Below are positions 46,201 to 57,142 of a stretch of 64,000 bases of DNA, piece after piece. Source of the stretch: Purpureocillium takamizusanense. Its lineage: Eukaryota > Ascomycota > Sordariomycetes > Hypocreales > Ophiocordycipitaceae. Numbering within the stretch: position 1 is the stretch's first letter; every line of letters starts with the position of its first letter. The stretch lies in contig NC_063073.1 in the NCBI RefSeq assembly GCF_022605165.1, forward strand, positions 2,294,001 through 2,358,000. The letters run 5' to 3'. The notes beneath the pieces are model-generated. The model had not been told where the DNA came from. It saw only the letters and a list, made by a program, of their open reading frames with translations, and did not search any database. The translations under genes were made by a program, and so were the position numbers.

Positions 46201-46487
46201 CCCCCCGTCCTCCCTCTCCTCCCCTCCTCTCGCGAGACCTTCGCTTCGGATCCAGCCAGCTCCCGTCGTCTCGGAATCGGGAGCATTGGTCGCTCGCTCC
46301 ACCCCCCGAAGCATACCTTGCCCGTCATATTGTTCCTCATCTCAGGTATACGATACGTGCCCGCCAAGTGCGGTCTCATCCACCCGCCATCATACCAGCG
46401 CGCGGCCAAGCACCAACCGAGTCGTTGCATGAAACCGCAGTCCGCACCGACCAAGGTACCGCCGCCTCGCCGCGCTGCGTGATCAAC
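43289..46487. other. Gene-free gap (3.2 kb) upstream of the chitin synthase gene
   Basis: No supported gene. The stretch 43289-43900 is the upstream region of the F-box-like gene. A hairpin of two inverted GTACGAAGTAC copies sits at 44724-44761. From about 45480 the DNA becomes G/C-rich with C runs, and 46170-46450 is pyrimidine-rich, consistent with the chitin synthase promoter and leader. An ORF on the minus strand at 45340-46314 is compositionally biased and rejected. Confidence 0.5.
44724..44761. repeat. Inverted pair of the dispersed 11-mer GTACGAAGTAC
   Basis: GTACGAAGTAC at 44724-44734 and its reverse complement GTACTTCGTAC at 44751-44761 form a hairpin with a 16-base loop. Single copies of the same 11-mer occur in other gaps of the window. 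Confidence 0.88.
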
Positions 46488-49400
46488 ATGGCCTACAATC
46501 GACTAGGTAACTCGCTCCCCGATCCCCTATCCTTCGTCGTCATTACCCCGTTCGGAAGCCCCCTGTGCGTCTAATCTCTTGGGCTTGTTGGACCTCCTGG
46601 CTTTCACTGTTCCAGTCGATCCCTTTTCCCTTTGTTCCGCGCATTCCAACCGCCTTGATCCTGGCGCTCTTTGTCGCACATGCACCTTCAACTCGCTGGA
46701 GTCCCGCGCGCCGCCTAACCTTGGGCGCTGGGGCATTAGACACCCCCTCGCCGCCCTCACCCGCCTTGCCTCTGCTTGCCTTACCACCCGACGTTGCGAG
46801 CAAACCGAACTCTGAGCTCTCTAACACCAGCCTCGCACAGGAGACTATCCCGAACAGATGGATCATCGCGGGAGTCCGTATCGGACCCCGTCGCCTGGCC
46901 ATCCCCTCCAGCAGGGCTACCAGCTTGAGGAGAACCCTTACAATCAACAGCAGCGGCTGACACCAGGCGCCCATGGCCAGTATCAGCGCTACGGCACGCC
47001 GAGCGATCAGCTTGATATAAATGCGGCGGTAAGATGCCCAGCGACGGGATGCGCCCAAGTCGTATGGAGCGGTGCGGGGACATACTGACTGACTGTGAGC
47101 AGCACTCGGTCGATAATCTGTCGTATGGCGCCCACCACCAGGGCTACGGGGATAGCGTCGTCAACCCCGAGCTGATGCACGACGAATATGGCGGGAGGCA
47201 TGCGACATACCCGAACCAGCCGCCGCACGACGATGGCTACTACGACCAGCGGCCCGTCGACGATGGCCACGGATACGACCTCGACGACCGCCGGCCGATG
47301 CTGGAGCACCAACAGTCGTCTTACGACGACCCCTACCACGACCAGCCGCCGCCGCCGCAGCAGCAGCAGCAGCAGCAGCAGCAGATGGGCCCAGGAGTCA
47401 AGCGCTGGAAGACAGTCAAGAAGGTCCTGCTGTACCGCGGGAACCTCGTCCTCGACTGCCCTGTGCCGCCGATACTGCTCCAACAGAACCCCCACGGCGA
47501 GCGCGACGAGTTCACCCACATGCGCTACACGGCGGCCACGTGCGACCCGTCCGACTTTTACAACGAGAACTTTACGCTGCGGCAGAAGCTGTTCAGCAAG
47601 CCGCGCCACACGGAGCTCTTCATCGTTGTGACCATGTACAACGAGGACGACGTTTTGTTTGCGCGCACCATGATTGGCGTCTTCAAGAACATCGAGTACA
47701 TGTGCAATCGACCCAACAGCAAGACGTGGGGCAAGGACGCCTGGAAGAAGATTGTCGTGTGCGTCGTCAGCGACGGCCGCGCCAAGATCAACCCCCGCAC
47801 CAAGGCCGTCTTGTCCGGCATGGGCGTCTACCAGGAGGGCATCGCGAAGCAGCAGGTCAACGGCAAGGACGTGACCTCTCACATCTACGAGTATACCACG
47901 CAGACGCACCTGACGCTCAAGAACGACGTCGTCGGCCTCGTCCACAAGCGCCAGCCCGTGCAGATGCTCTTTTGCCTCAAGGAGAAGAACCAGAAGAAGA
48001 TCAACTCGCACCGCTGGTTCTTCCAGGCGTTTGGGCGCGTGCTCGACCCCAACATCTGCGTCCTGCTCGATGCCGGCACGCGACCCGGTGGCAACTCTAT
48101 CTACCACCTGTGGAAGGCTTTTGACCTGGAGCCCATGTGCGGCGGCGCCTGTGGCGAGATCAAGGCTATGTTGGGCACAGGCGGCAAGAACCTGATCAAC
48201 CCGCTCGTCGCGACGCAGAACTTTGAGTACAAGATGAGCAACATCCTCGACAAGCCTCTGGAGTCGGCGTTTGGCTTCATCTCCGTCCTGCCGGGTGCCT
48301 TTTCGGCGTACCGCTACGTTGCGCTGCAAAACGACAAGAACGGCAAGGGTCCGCTGGAAAAGTACTTCTTGGGCGAGACGTTGCACGGAGGCAGTAGTGC
48401 CGGTCTCTTTGAGTCCAACATGTACCTGGCCGAGGACCGAATTCTCTGCTTTGAGCTCGTCACTAAGCGCAACTGCCACTGGATCCTGCAGTACGTCAAG
48501 TCGGCCAACGGCGAGACGGACGTGCCCGACACGGTCACGGAGCTGGTGCTGCAGCGGCGCCGCTGGCTCAACGGATCCTTCTTCGCCGCCATCTACGCCA
48601 TCGCCCATTTCCACGAATTCTTCCGCTCCGACCACTCGATGCTCCGAAAGCTGGCCTTTTTCGTCGAGTTTGTCTTCCAGACCATCAACATGATCTTTGC
48701 GTGGTTCGCTATCGGCAACTTCTTCTTAGTATTCAAGATTTTGACTACCAGTCTGGGCAACAAGGACCTGCTGGGCAAGACGGGCGAGATTCTGGGCGTC
48801 GTCTTCACCTGGCTGTACGGCGTCTGCCTCATCACCTGCTTTGTGCTGTCCATGGGTAATCGGCCGGCGGGGTCTGGCAAGCTGTATAGCGCCATGGTGT
48901 GGTTTTGGGCGTGCATCATGATGTAAGTCAACCCCCCGGGACGACCTCTGTCGACTCCCTTCTGACTGACCACTCAATCCAGATATCTCATGTTTGCGGC
49001 CATCTTCATCGCCGTCAAGGCCATCATTGCCGACGTCAATGACGCCGACGGCTTCAGCATCGACCAGCTGTTCAAAAATCCCGTCTTCTACACACTCATC
49101 ATATCCGTCATGTCGACGTTTGGCATCTGGCTCATCGCGTCGCTCATCATGTTCGACCCGTGGCACATGATCACGTCGTTTGTGCAGTACATGCTCCTCA
49201 CGCCGACGTACACCAACGTGCTTAACGTGTACGCGTTTTGCAACACGCACGACGTGTCGTGGGGCACAAAGGGCGACGACAAGGTCGAGAAGCTCCCCTC
49301 GGTCAATACAAAGGGCGGCGAGGGCAAGACGGACCTCCCCGACGAGGGCGACCTCAACGCCCAGTACCAGCGCGAGGTGTCCCTCTTCAGCACAAAGTTC

Positions 49401-49703
49401 AAGGCCGTCAAGACGCCCCCCACGGCCGCGCAGCTCCAGGAGAAGCAGATGGACTACTACCGCGGCGTGCGCACCGGCGTCGTCCTCATCTGGATGATTA
49501 CCAACTTTGCCCTCGCGGCCGTGGTGCTCAGTTCGGCCGGCCTCGAGAAGATTACCCCCACGCGCGGCTCGCTTGAGAACGAGCAGCTCGCCCGCTCCAA
49601 CATCTACATGACTATTGTGCTGTGGAGCGTCGCCGTCCTCAGCGGCTTCAAGTTCCTCGGCGCGCTGTGGTTCCTCATCGTCCGCATGTTTAGAGGCGTC
49701 TAG
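46488..49703 (+). CDS. Chitin synthase, division 1 (probably class I)
   Basis: Processive glycosyltransferase (GT2) making cell-wall chitin from UDP-GlcNAc at the plasma membrane. Four exons: 46488-46506, 46841-47028, 47103-48922 and 48983-49703; 915 residues. The first exon encodes only MAYNRL plus one base, followed by a 334 bp intron. Seen: a disordered N-terminus of about 170 residues with a glutamine run; the family N-terminal block around [40 protein letters not shown]-like [20 protein letters not shown]; the catalytic EDR at 513-515; QRRRW at 553-557; then about seven membrane segments, the WGTKG motif near 768 and the ending VRMFRGV. The segment [13 protein letters not shown] with DEGDLNAQY resembles class I rather than class III enzymes as I remember them; the class assignment is moderately sure. 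Intron 2 could alternatively end three bases earlier. Confidence 0.92.
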
Positions 49704-50446
49704 ACTGTTTCCCCTTTCTTTTCCTCCTTTGTTAATTCTCAGGACAAACTGAAGGGAGAGCTGGGTTACTTGGGGCTGCTATGCTACCCCCACGTCCGTG
49801 TATGTTGACTCTATCCATCCATCCGTCCATTCTTCCATTACTCAATTGGGTTTTGTGGTTTTGGGCTGAGGGGCGGGCAGGACGGGGGTTTGGGGTTTAA
49901 TGCTCCCTGCTTCTTTTTTCTTTCTTTTACCTCGTCGTTGTGGTCGCGGTTGCGGTTGTTTCGCATCTTTGGCTTCTGGACTATACCCGGTTCTTGTACG
50001 GATAACGGCTTCATGATCGTGGTAGTCTCTGCCGCCTAACTACCTACCATACCCCAGAATGGAAGAGGGCAGGCAGGCAGGCAAATTGGCGTTTGGTTAT
50101 TAGGTAGGGTGGGGTCGGATGTAGATTCTATCGTGTCCTTGTATTCTCTACCCGATTTTCTCCCATGAAATCTGCGTCACAAATCTGTCAACAACTTTGA
50201 TGGTGAGAACATCAACGAACAACAAATCATGTCTCTCCCTATTTCGTCTTTTGGCGTTTTGTGGTGTAATTTCTCGTGTTTATTTTTATTCTTTATCGTA
50301 TCACCCCAGTATTTTCCATCCCCAAGATGCAGGCCCCTTCGCTCCACGACCCCGGTCCGCGCTATGCTACCAATGACATGTCAAAGCAGGAGAAGAGTTG
50401 GGGACACAGGGACAAAAATAATAACCAGAGATGCTTCTCGACGGCT
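49704..50446. other. Spacer between convergent chitin synthase and cyclophilin genes
   Basis: About 740 bp, T-rich on the plus strand, holding both 3' ends. No gene, repeat or clear structure recognised. Confidence 0.55.
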
Positions 50447-51701
50447 CTACGAAAAGAACTTCTTATACGCGGCCTTCTCCTTGGCTGCCCGGGCCGCCGC
50501 CTTGGCCCTAACCGCCGCCAGCTCGTTGGAGACGAGGGCGTCGCCGGGGGCCAGGCGAAGCGCCTCCTCGAGGTCCTTGATGGCGGCCTCCTCGTCCTTG
50601 ATGCGCACGTAGGCGAAGCCGCGGCGGTAGTACGCCTTGGCGCGGTCCGCGTCGGCGGTGCTGGCGACGGCGAGGGCCGAGGTCCCGAACCTGACGGCAT
50701 CGTCCCACGACTCCAGCTTGATGCTGAGGAGGGCCGAGTTGCTGTTGAGCGAGAATCGAACGGCGTCGAGGCTCTGCTTGGTGGTGGGCGGCTCATCGTC
50801 CAGGTCAGGGTCCTCGTTGAGGTAGCGCAGGCCCTTCTCGTACTTGGTCAGCCCCAGGCTGAAGTTGCCCGCCTTGAAGGCCTTGTTGCCATAGTCCTTG
50901 CAGTCGGTGGCGATCTTGAGGATCTTGTTGGCGTCGAGCTTCTCGTTGACGTCGTCGGGGAAGTCCTCGTACGGGTCGCCCATGGCATCGGGCTGCTTGA
51001 TGTCGGCGGCGAGGGCGGCATCCCCCGTGAGCTCGCCGCAGTCGGCAATGACGGCATCCTTGGTGGGCTTGTCGCCGGACAGGGTCTGGAGGTTCTCGAT
51101 CTGGCGCACAACGGATTTTCCGTTGAGGACTTCGCCAAAGACAACATGCTTACCGTCGAGGTGGGGCGTCGGGACCGTTGTGATGAAAAACTGCGAGCCA
51201 TTCGTGTCTGAAACAGGACGGGATTAGTGACATGGTCGCACTGCATACGTCTTGTAAGCCGCGAGAGGCAAACGGACTCACCGGGACCGGCATTGGCCAT
51301 GGAGAGGAGGAAGGGCTTTTCGTGCTTGAGGGGGAACGCCTCGTCCTCAAACTTGGCGCCGTAGATGGACTCGCCGCCAGTGCCATCGCCAGCGGTAAAG
51401 TCACCACCCTGTGCCGCATTCGGTCAGTCACACCTGTCGGGTGCCACAACATGGTCATCACACTGCATACCTGAATCATGAACTGCTTGATGACTCGATG
51501 AAAGATGGAACCCTTGTAGTGCAGGGGCTTGCCCGACTTGCCGAGGCCCTTCTCGCCGGTGCAGAGAGCGCGGAAGTTCTCGACGGTCTTGGGGACGAGA
51601 TCGGAATAGAGCTCCATGGTGATGCGGCCGGTAGGCTTGCCACCGACGGAGATGTCGAAGAAGACCCGGGGGCGGGCCTTGGTATCGGTCTCGGAAGCCA
51701 T
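50447..51701 (-). CDS. Cyclophilin-40 type peptidyl-prolyl isomerase (Cpr6/Cpr7-like), Hsp90 co-chaperone
   Basis: Catalyses cis-trans isomerisation of proline peptide bonds and, by its TPR domain, is expected to bind the C-terminus of Hsp90 in the cytosol. Three exons on the minus strand: 51701-51471, 51408-51282 and 51207-50447, introns 62 and 74 bp; 372 residues, the usual size for Cyp40. Seen: the cyclophilin domain at about 10-175 with active-site residues in [15 protein letters not shown] (Arg69, Phe74, Met75, Gln77), [17 protein letters not shown] and [12 protein letters not shown]; a linker; and three TPR units at about 215-355, for example [22 protein letters not shown] and [25 protein letters not shown], ending in [10 protein letters not shown]. 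The start is the first ATG, with a TATA element about 95 bp upstream. Confidence 0.94.
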
Positions 51702-52969
51702 TACGAACGTTTTTGTTGGAGCTTATGGATCGGATCGAGAGAGTCGAAGTTTTGAGACCGCGGTGACGGACCACGGAGGGGTCGAGCAGAGGTATATAAT
51801 TTGGCTGGAAGCTAACGGGCGAGGTGATGAAGGGGACCTGCCTGGTCGACGGCGACAGGTTTCGGGCGGGTGGCCGTGTCTAGGGCGCACGGTGACGTGA
51901 CGGCGGGCAAACCAATGCTCGTTTCAGTCGTCGACCCACGAGGACGTCCGTTGCACGCAGGGCCAAGCGAGAGGCTTGTCGAGCTGGGGCTGCGATTCGA
52001 TTCGATGCGGGGTGTAATTCTGAGGCGGGCTGAGCGTTGAGGGTCGCGAGGAAAGAGACAACAAGGACGGACGATGCAGGGGTCGGTCCCCAGGGGAGGG
52101 GCGTTGCGGTGGTGCGTGACGTGAGATGCGATGGACGGGGGCGAGACAAGAGACAAGAAAGTCGCGGGCGCAGGCGCGGGCGCGGAACAGAAGTTGGGAG
52201 GGGATGGATGAATGGAGGAGCTGGAGGGGTGGGAGATGCAAGAGATGCCACTGCTTAGTTTGGCTGAGTGACGCAGCTGAGAGGGGGGCTACCTTAGGTT
52301 TTAGTAGTTTTACAGGCGGAGGAGCAGGGAGTTGAGGGGGGCTCTTTCCGTTCAACGACCGCTGTGCCGTGCTCCAGTGCTGCGCTGTAAGTGCGGAAGG
52401 AGCTACCTATGTATTATATCTCTCGGGCATGGATGGGATCGCTGCGTGCTTGCCGCGGTGGGGTTGTGGAAGTTTCCAGAGCAAAAATCAAGCAACCGCG
52501 TCGCCTGTGGGGTCGACAAACGAACATTCCCGATGGCTGCACCCAGCCCAGCTCACCACTCTGTGATGATACACTCAGTACCTACCTTCTCCATATGTAG
52601 GTAGTAGGCATGTAATGACTGACTGACTGTTCAGGCTGCCGCATGAAACTAGACCACGTTGCCAATGGGAGCACTCGACCCTCGACTGACCACCACACCA
52701 CACGCGTTGGAGAGGGACAATACCGAATACTAATGTCATGCAGCTCTCAGTGGTCACACAGCCTGGTCCACAGCTGCGGCTGCTGCCCATCTGCAGCAAA
52801 ACCAACTTCTTTGTTACGTACTGTACTTCGTACTTGCATGACCATATCCATCTTGTTCCCTACCGAGGGTGCGTACCTACCACCATCATGGGGGCTCGTC
52901 CATGCATCTCAAACGGCTGCTTCAACCCCAACAAACAAACCTCCGTCCGGCTCAGCACGGCTCAACACA
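51702..52969. other. Intergenic region upstream of the cyclophilin-40 gene
   Basis: No supported gene in about 1.27 kb. The left part holds the cyclophilin promoter (TATA at 51793). GTACTTCGTAC occurs at 52823-52833. ORFs on the minus strand at 51812-52355 are Pro/Ser/Arg-rich leader-like sequence. Confidence 0.5.
51793..51798 (-). promoter_or_regulatory. TATA box of the cyclophilin-40 gene
   Basis: On the minus strand the sequence reads ATTATATACC, with TATATA about 95 bp before the ATG at 51701. Confidence 0.5.
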
Positions 52970-53941
52970 TCAGAACCCGTTGGATAGTCCAAAATAGAAC
53001 CAGGGGTGGTGGTACTTTTCATCATCCACCATGTCCATGATCATCGGGACATACTTGGTATGCCACTCCTTCTGTAGACGAGGGTCGAACTGATGAGGGA
53101 GGGCGTCCACCACCCGCGCTTGCAATTCTCCCAGTATGACGGATACCAACCGGCTTGGCCCCAGTCAATCACGGAAGCCACCTTGGGGTCAGCACCCTCC
53201 GTCAGCAGAACGTTGGGAGGGCAAATGTCTGCATGGGCGAACGTGATGGGAACGTTTTCGTCAATCATAATTCCGCATGCATCGTGGAACTGCGAGACTG
53301 CGTCTGCGCCGAGAAATGGCCCTGCGAAGTTTGGCCGATACCAGAGGAGAATGTCATTCAGACGACGCTGGCCCAGACTTCCTTCGTGCGCATCATCAGT
53401 AAATAAGCGTGCAACGGGTACGCAGAGTCAGATGTGAGCACTCACCGACATAAGGCTCGCACCCCTCTTGTGGTAGAGCCCTCCATGCAGCGACCATGGA
53501 CCGCAGCTCCTGGCACACAGCCACGCGCTCACCTTCGCTCATGCCGCCCCATCTTGCTTGAAGGGTGTCGCCGTCCACGAGGGACATGTATATAAACCTT
53601 TGGCCTCCGTCGTCGGCCCAGCCAAAGACCTCGGGGATAGGAACTCGCCCTTGCAGCAGCTCGCGCATCCGGATCTGGGTTTCTACCTCGGCGACTGTTA
53701 CATCGGCTCCGTACTTGACGAATAGTCCGAGTGACGGCACAGTCACAGGCGATGGTCTGCTCAACTCCTCGGCCCTCCTGTTCCCAGACTCTTTGTTTAG
53801 CGCCCTGATCTCTGCGGGGGAGGGGAGCTTCCATGTGGGACGCTCCTTGAAGAAACTGGACTCGGTAAAGGTCGTGATGCGAGTGGAGTCTTGAGAGACG
53901 GGTGAGTCGGCGCGAAGCGAGGTGGCTTCACCTGCCGCCAT
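52970..53941 (-). pseudogene. APH-family kinase-like gene with an apparent one-base frameshift near the 3' end
   Basis: Fungal protein of the aminoglycoside/choline-kinase-like (APH) superfamily; the small-molecule substrate of such fungal members is unknown. Exon 1 is 53941-53446; after a 64 bp intron exon 2 starts at 53381. Seen: an N-lobe with GLFVKYGADVTVAEVETQIR, hinge region RFIYMSLVDGDTL, the catalytic loop HADICPPN and the metal-binding IDWGQAGWYPSYWENC. Directly after this, at about 53119-53125, the annotated frame runs into a short unrelated tail and stops at 53041. The next frame carries a typical family C-terminus (Pro/His/Trp-rich, with DPRLQKEWHTKYVPMI and HHPWFYFGL) and ends at 52970-52972. 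One missing base would explain this. It may be a sequencing error or a real lesion; catalytic motifs are intact, and about 25-30 C-terminal residues are affected. Uncorrected product: 278 residues. Confidence 0.78.
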
Positions 53942-54409
53942 TGCGGAAGTGCGCTACAGGATGCGTTCGCAAATCCACTCACTCGTCGGTGAGGTTGTTG
54001 GTCGATCAAGCACAGCTGTTGATTCCCGGTTGAAAGTTGGGAATGCAGGCGTGCAGCGTATGAGGTGGGGTGGGGTGCAAACGCGCAACACCCTGCCTAC
54101 GCCTGCTGGCCATGCCCCTAATCACACACCATTGAGTCGTTGACATATAACCTCTAAGGTTCTCTTGAAACCCGAACTCTTGAAAAGCAAGCATCTGCCT
54201 CTCACTCTGGAGCGACCTAGCCACTCCCTGTCCTGCTGCCTGGTTTGCTTAGGCAGGAGGGCTTGTAGCTTTGCGTCTATACAGCGTCACGAGGGCCTTG
54301 GTTCCCGGTGCGACAGAACCACCCAGACCTCGTCGACAACTATAGTGTAGTACAGCACGATCTTCTCCTCGGCACTAAACAAGCTTGGTTGCCCAAGTAT
54401 TTGAGTATC
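53942..54409. promoter_or_regulatory. Shared divergent promoter region
   Basis: The 468 bp between the ATG of the APH-like gene (minus) and the ATG of the hypothetical gene (plus) must contain both promoters. No TATA box or repeat is clear. Confidence 0.45.
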
Positions 54410-55099
54410 ATGCCTTCCGCTCCCGCCCCGCCTCCCCCTCCGCCTCCCCCTCCGCCTGCTCTCCAACAGCCGTTCTCCTCGGGCGGACACGCCGGCTCCC
54501 GAGAGCCTCAGACTCGGCTGGAGCAGCCCGTGGTCCCCGCACACGGTCCCCCAGGGTCTTTTCTCGTCGAATTATTCGTATACAATGGTCATCCGTTCAA
54601 GCATCACTGGGCCTACTTTGTGCGATCGAGCCACGGCCCCGGCCGAGGAGTAAAGATACACGCGACAGGGGATGTCAACCACGGTTTCACTCTCGAGTTC
54701 AAGAGAGGATACGACCTTGGCCACACCGACGACCAACAACCCACGACCCGGATCCCACTGCAGTATATTGACGGCCGAAACGTGGATGAGAGGGCAATGT
54801 TCAACAACGGCGTCAGTAAGATCGATGATGCGCCCGTCTGCCGCTTCGAATCCAGCGCATACAAAATCAAGGCGCCCGAAAAGTCCTTGCATTCAGCGGG
54901 CACCAAAGTAAGCATCGGATGGGCCCCGGAGCCTTTGGCGCCGGTACTTGCGGCCGCTGACAGCCGCTAGGCAGCGCCGAAGACGAGAGTGATGCAGAGA
55001 GATTGCCAAACGTGGATCGTCGAGTCTGCGAACCAACTGGTCGCTGACGGCATATTCACCCGCGATGTTGCGGATTATTTGCATGTATTGAAGCAATAG
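54410..55099 (+). CDS. Conserved hypothetical fungal protein
   Basis: Two exons, 54410-54907 and 54971-55099 (63 bp intron, GTAAGC donor, CTAG acceptor), give 208 residues. Without the splice the frame stops at 54970 after a meaningless tail; with it the C-terminus becomes VMQRDCQTWIVESANQLVAD followed by an ADYLHVLKQ end, which matches the look of a family common in Sordariomycetes and supports the intron. Seen: a Pro-rich disordered N-terminus of about 45 residues, then VELFVYNGHPFKHHWAYFVR, KIHATGDVNHGFTLEFKRGY and a Cys at VCRFES. No signal peptide or membrane segment. Function unknown. The pattern is of the kind grouped in Pfam DUFs for small fungal proteins, but I cannot name the DUF. 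Divergent from the APH-like gene and convergent with the deacylase gene, 349 bp apart. Confidence 0.78.
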
Positions 55100-55448
55100 C
55101 CCGCGTTGCATCGCCTGAGCAGCGCACAGTGTGTACATCGTATGGAGGGTAGGGAACGCCGACTCCCATGCTGAGGTTCAGGACCTGCAGCCAGGATCTA
55201 GTCTACACCTGAAACAAGCGCTATCGCGAGAAAAATCGCAATAGTCTGCCTTCTATGTCTATCATGCATGCATCCAGCCCCAGATCCGGCTCCGGTAGCG
55301 TTTGAACCTATCCACATCGCGCCGACGACTTACCGTTTCGTGCCGTCACACAACTTCAGCCGCTGCCCGTACAGGCCTGCCACGCGGCACGGCCTGAGGT
55401 ACGGCCCTTTTGCCTGTTCACAAGTCCAAGCCATCGCCGGGGTTTTCT
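55100..55448. other. Spacer between convergent genes
   Basis: 349 bp with the 3' ends of the hypothetical gene and of the D-aminoacyl-tRNA deacylase gene. Nothing else recognised. Confidence 0.55.
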
Positions 55449-56194
55449 TCAAGGGTCTTCCGCGGCCTTGGGCCCAGATTGAAGCTCGAGCGTGACCTTG
55501 TGTCGTCAGCGAGTGCGGCGGCGTGTTCGGGGCATTGGGAACGACTTACGGGTCCGTCGTTCACCAACGCAACTTCCATCATGGCCTGAAACTTGCCGTC
55601 CTTGACTCGGTCCTCCGCGTAGTCGTCCTTTACCTTCTGAACGAAGTAGTGATATAGGCGGGCCGCCTCTTCCGGGTTCATCGCGCCGTGGAAGTCTGGC
55701 TTTGTGCCCTTTTTCGTGCGTGCCAACAGGGTGAACTGAGACACTGTCGGAGCGGAGACCAAGGAAAAAGTGATCAGTCAGGCTGCACACGGGACACGCG
55801 AAGATTCCCCCAAAGGGGAGGGCGTCCGATGCGGGAAAGCAGGACATACCGCACAGGACCTCGCCACCAATGTCAGTGACACTCTTCTTCCACTGAAAGC
55901 GGTGTTGTGGGTAAGCAGTCGAACTCGAGGATGATGTCGTCAGGGGGGGGGCCACGTACGCGCCCACCCGACTCGTCATCCCACAACTTCATTTTGAGGA
56001 CTTTGGAGGCGATGGTGTTGATCTCCTTCTCCGTGTCACCAGGTGCGACGGCGGCGAAGACGAGGACGCCCTTTCCAATGGATGAGATGACCTCCTTGTC
56101 GACCGTTACTGATGCCGACAGCACGCGCTGGATGATGGCTTCAGCCGTCAGCCCAGAATCGATTCAAGGCAGGCGAGTCGGTTTTACCTTTCAT
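55449..56194 (-). CDS. D-aminoacyl-tRNA deacylase (DTD family)
   Basis: Removes D-amino acids (and glycine from mis-charged tRNA-Ala) from tRNA, protecting translation. Five exons on the minus strand: 56194-56188, 56138-55960, 55892-55850, 55743-55550 and 55496-55449; introns 49, 67, 106 and 53 bp; 156 residues, the usual size. The first exon is only seven bases (ATGAAAG), and joining it to exon 2 gives the canonical start MKAIIQRVLSASVTV. Seen: VSSIGKGVL-like region ISSIGKGVLVFAAVAPGDTE, KVLKMKLWDDESG, the catalytic-pocket motif VSQFTLLA (family SQFTL), KKGTKPDFHGAMNPEEA (family GxxPDFHxA), the loop NDGPVTLEL and a short acidic end. All family motifs are intact, so the protein should be active. 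It shares a 950 bp divergent region with the Not3/5 gene. Confidence 0.93.
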
Positions 56195-57142
56195 TTCTTA
56201 TCCTTGATCTCCTCTCACTAGCTCTTCAATGACACATGAGAGAGCCGTGAGGCTCTTGGAAGAAGTAGGCGACACCGCCTCAGCTCGACGCAAGAAGCAG
56301 CCAACGCTTCGGGAACTGGCGTGGATGAGACGGAGGTAAGACACAATTCTATTTCGTCAAGCGGATGCGTCGTTGAGCTGGAGGCGATGAACTGGTGCGT
56401 GGTCGTCAAGCCCGTACCTTTTGCCTAGGTTAGTAGGTAGTTGTAATTGAAGTACGCCGGACCCGGCGCCAATTGGCGACGCCTCGGGCTTGGTGGAGGA
56501 CGCGATGTCATGTGAGAGACGTGTACGTATTTGCCTATCGCCTGGGTGCCCGCAAAGGTGCCTTTAGATAGTGCTGCCATGAGTCGGCGCATCAGGGGCA
56601 ATGCAACAGAAGCAAAATTATGAGATAACCAAAGAATATGAAAGAAAATCATAGAGGCAGGCCCGAAAGTAAATTTCACGGCACTTTAGGCCCGTCCAGC
56701 CGGTGAACAGCTGCAGGTAGTGCTTGCTGGCTAACCCGCCCAGTTCAAAATACCTGCCACGTGCTAGCCAACTGCGAGCTAGTGACTTTTCACAACCATC
56801 GACTGCCATCACCAACGTTGATCCTGCAACAACCCTCCTGGCCTCCCGCCTCACGACACGCCCACCCGCGCCCAGCCCTCGAATTGACGAGGGCATTCCC
56901 TCCAGCTGAGTGCGAAGAGATTAAGCACCCGATAATCCAGCGCGACGCGCGTCCGCACGCCTCGCGGCCTCGACGACCCTCGACCGATCTCGTGCACTGC
57001 CGCCCGGATTGAAGGGACAGCGAGCCGTCTCGTCAATCACAGAGCCGCGCGCACGACGGGCTGTGCCCTCCTCCCCGATAAACACCATCAAGAAAGCGCA
57101 GCAGACGGGAGGGACGTATCCTCCCCCTCCACCACCCTCACA
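56195..57142. other. Divergent intergenic region between DTD and Not3/5 genes
   Basis: About 950 bp containing both promoters. No TATA box or repeat stands out; short ORFs here are not convincing. The last 100 bp is a pyrimidine-rich leader before the Not3/5 ATG. Confidence 0.5.

Noticed and set aside
45340..46314. 324-codon minus-strand ORF upstream of the chitin synthase
   Set aside because: Biased, GC-rich promoter and leader DNA with open frames on both strands; no family features.
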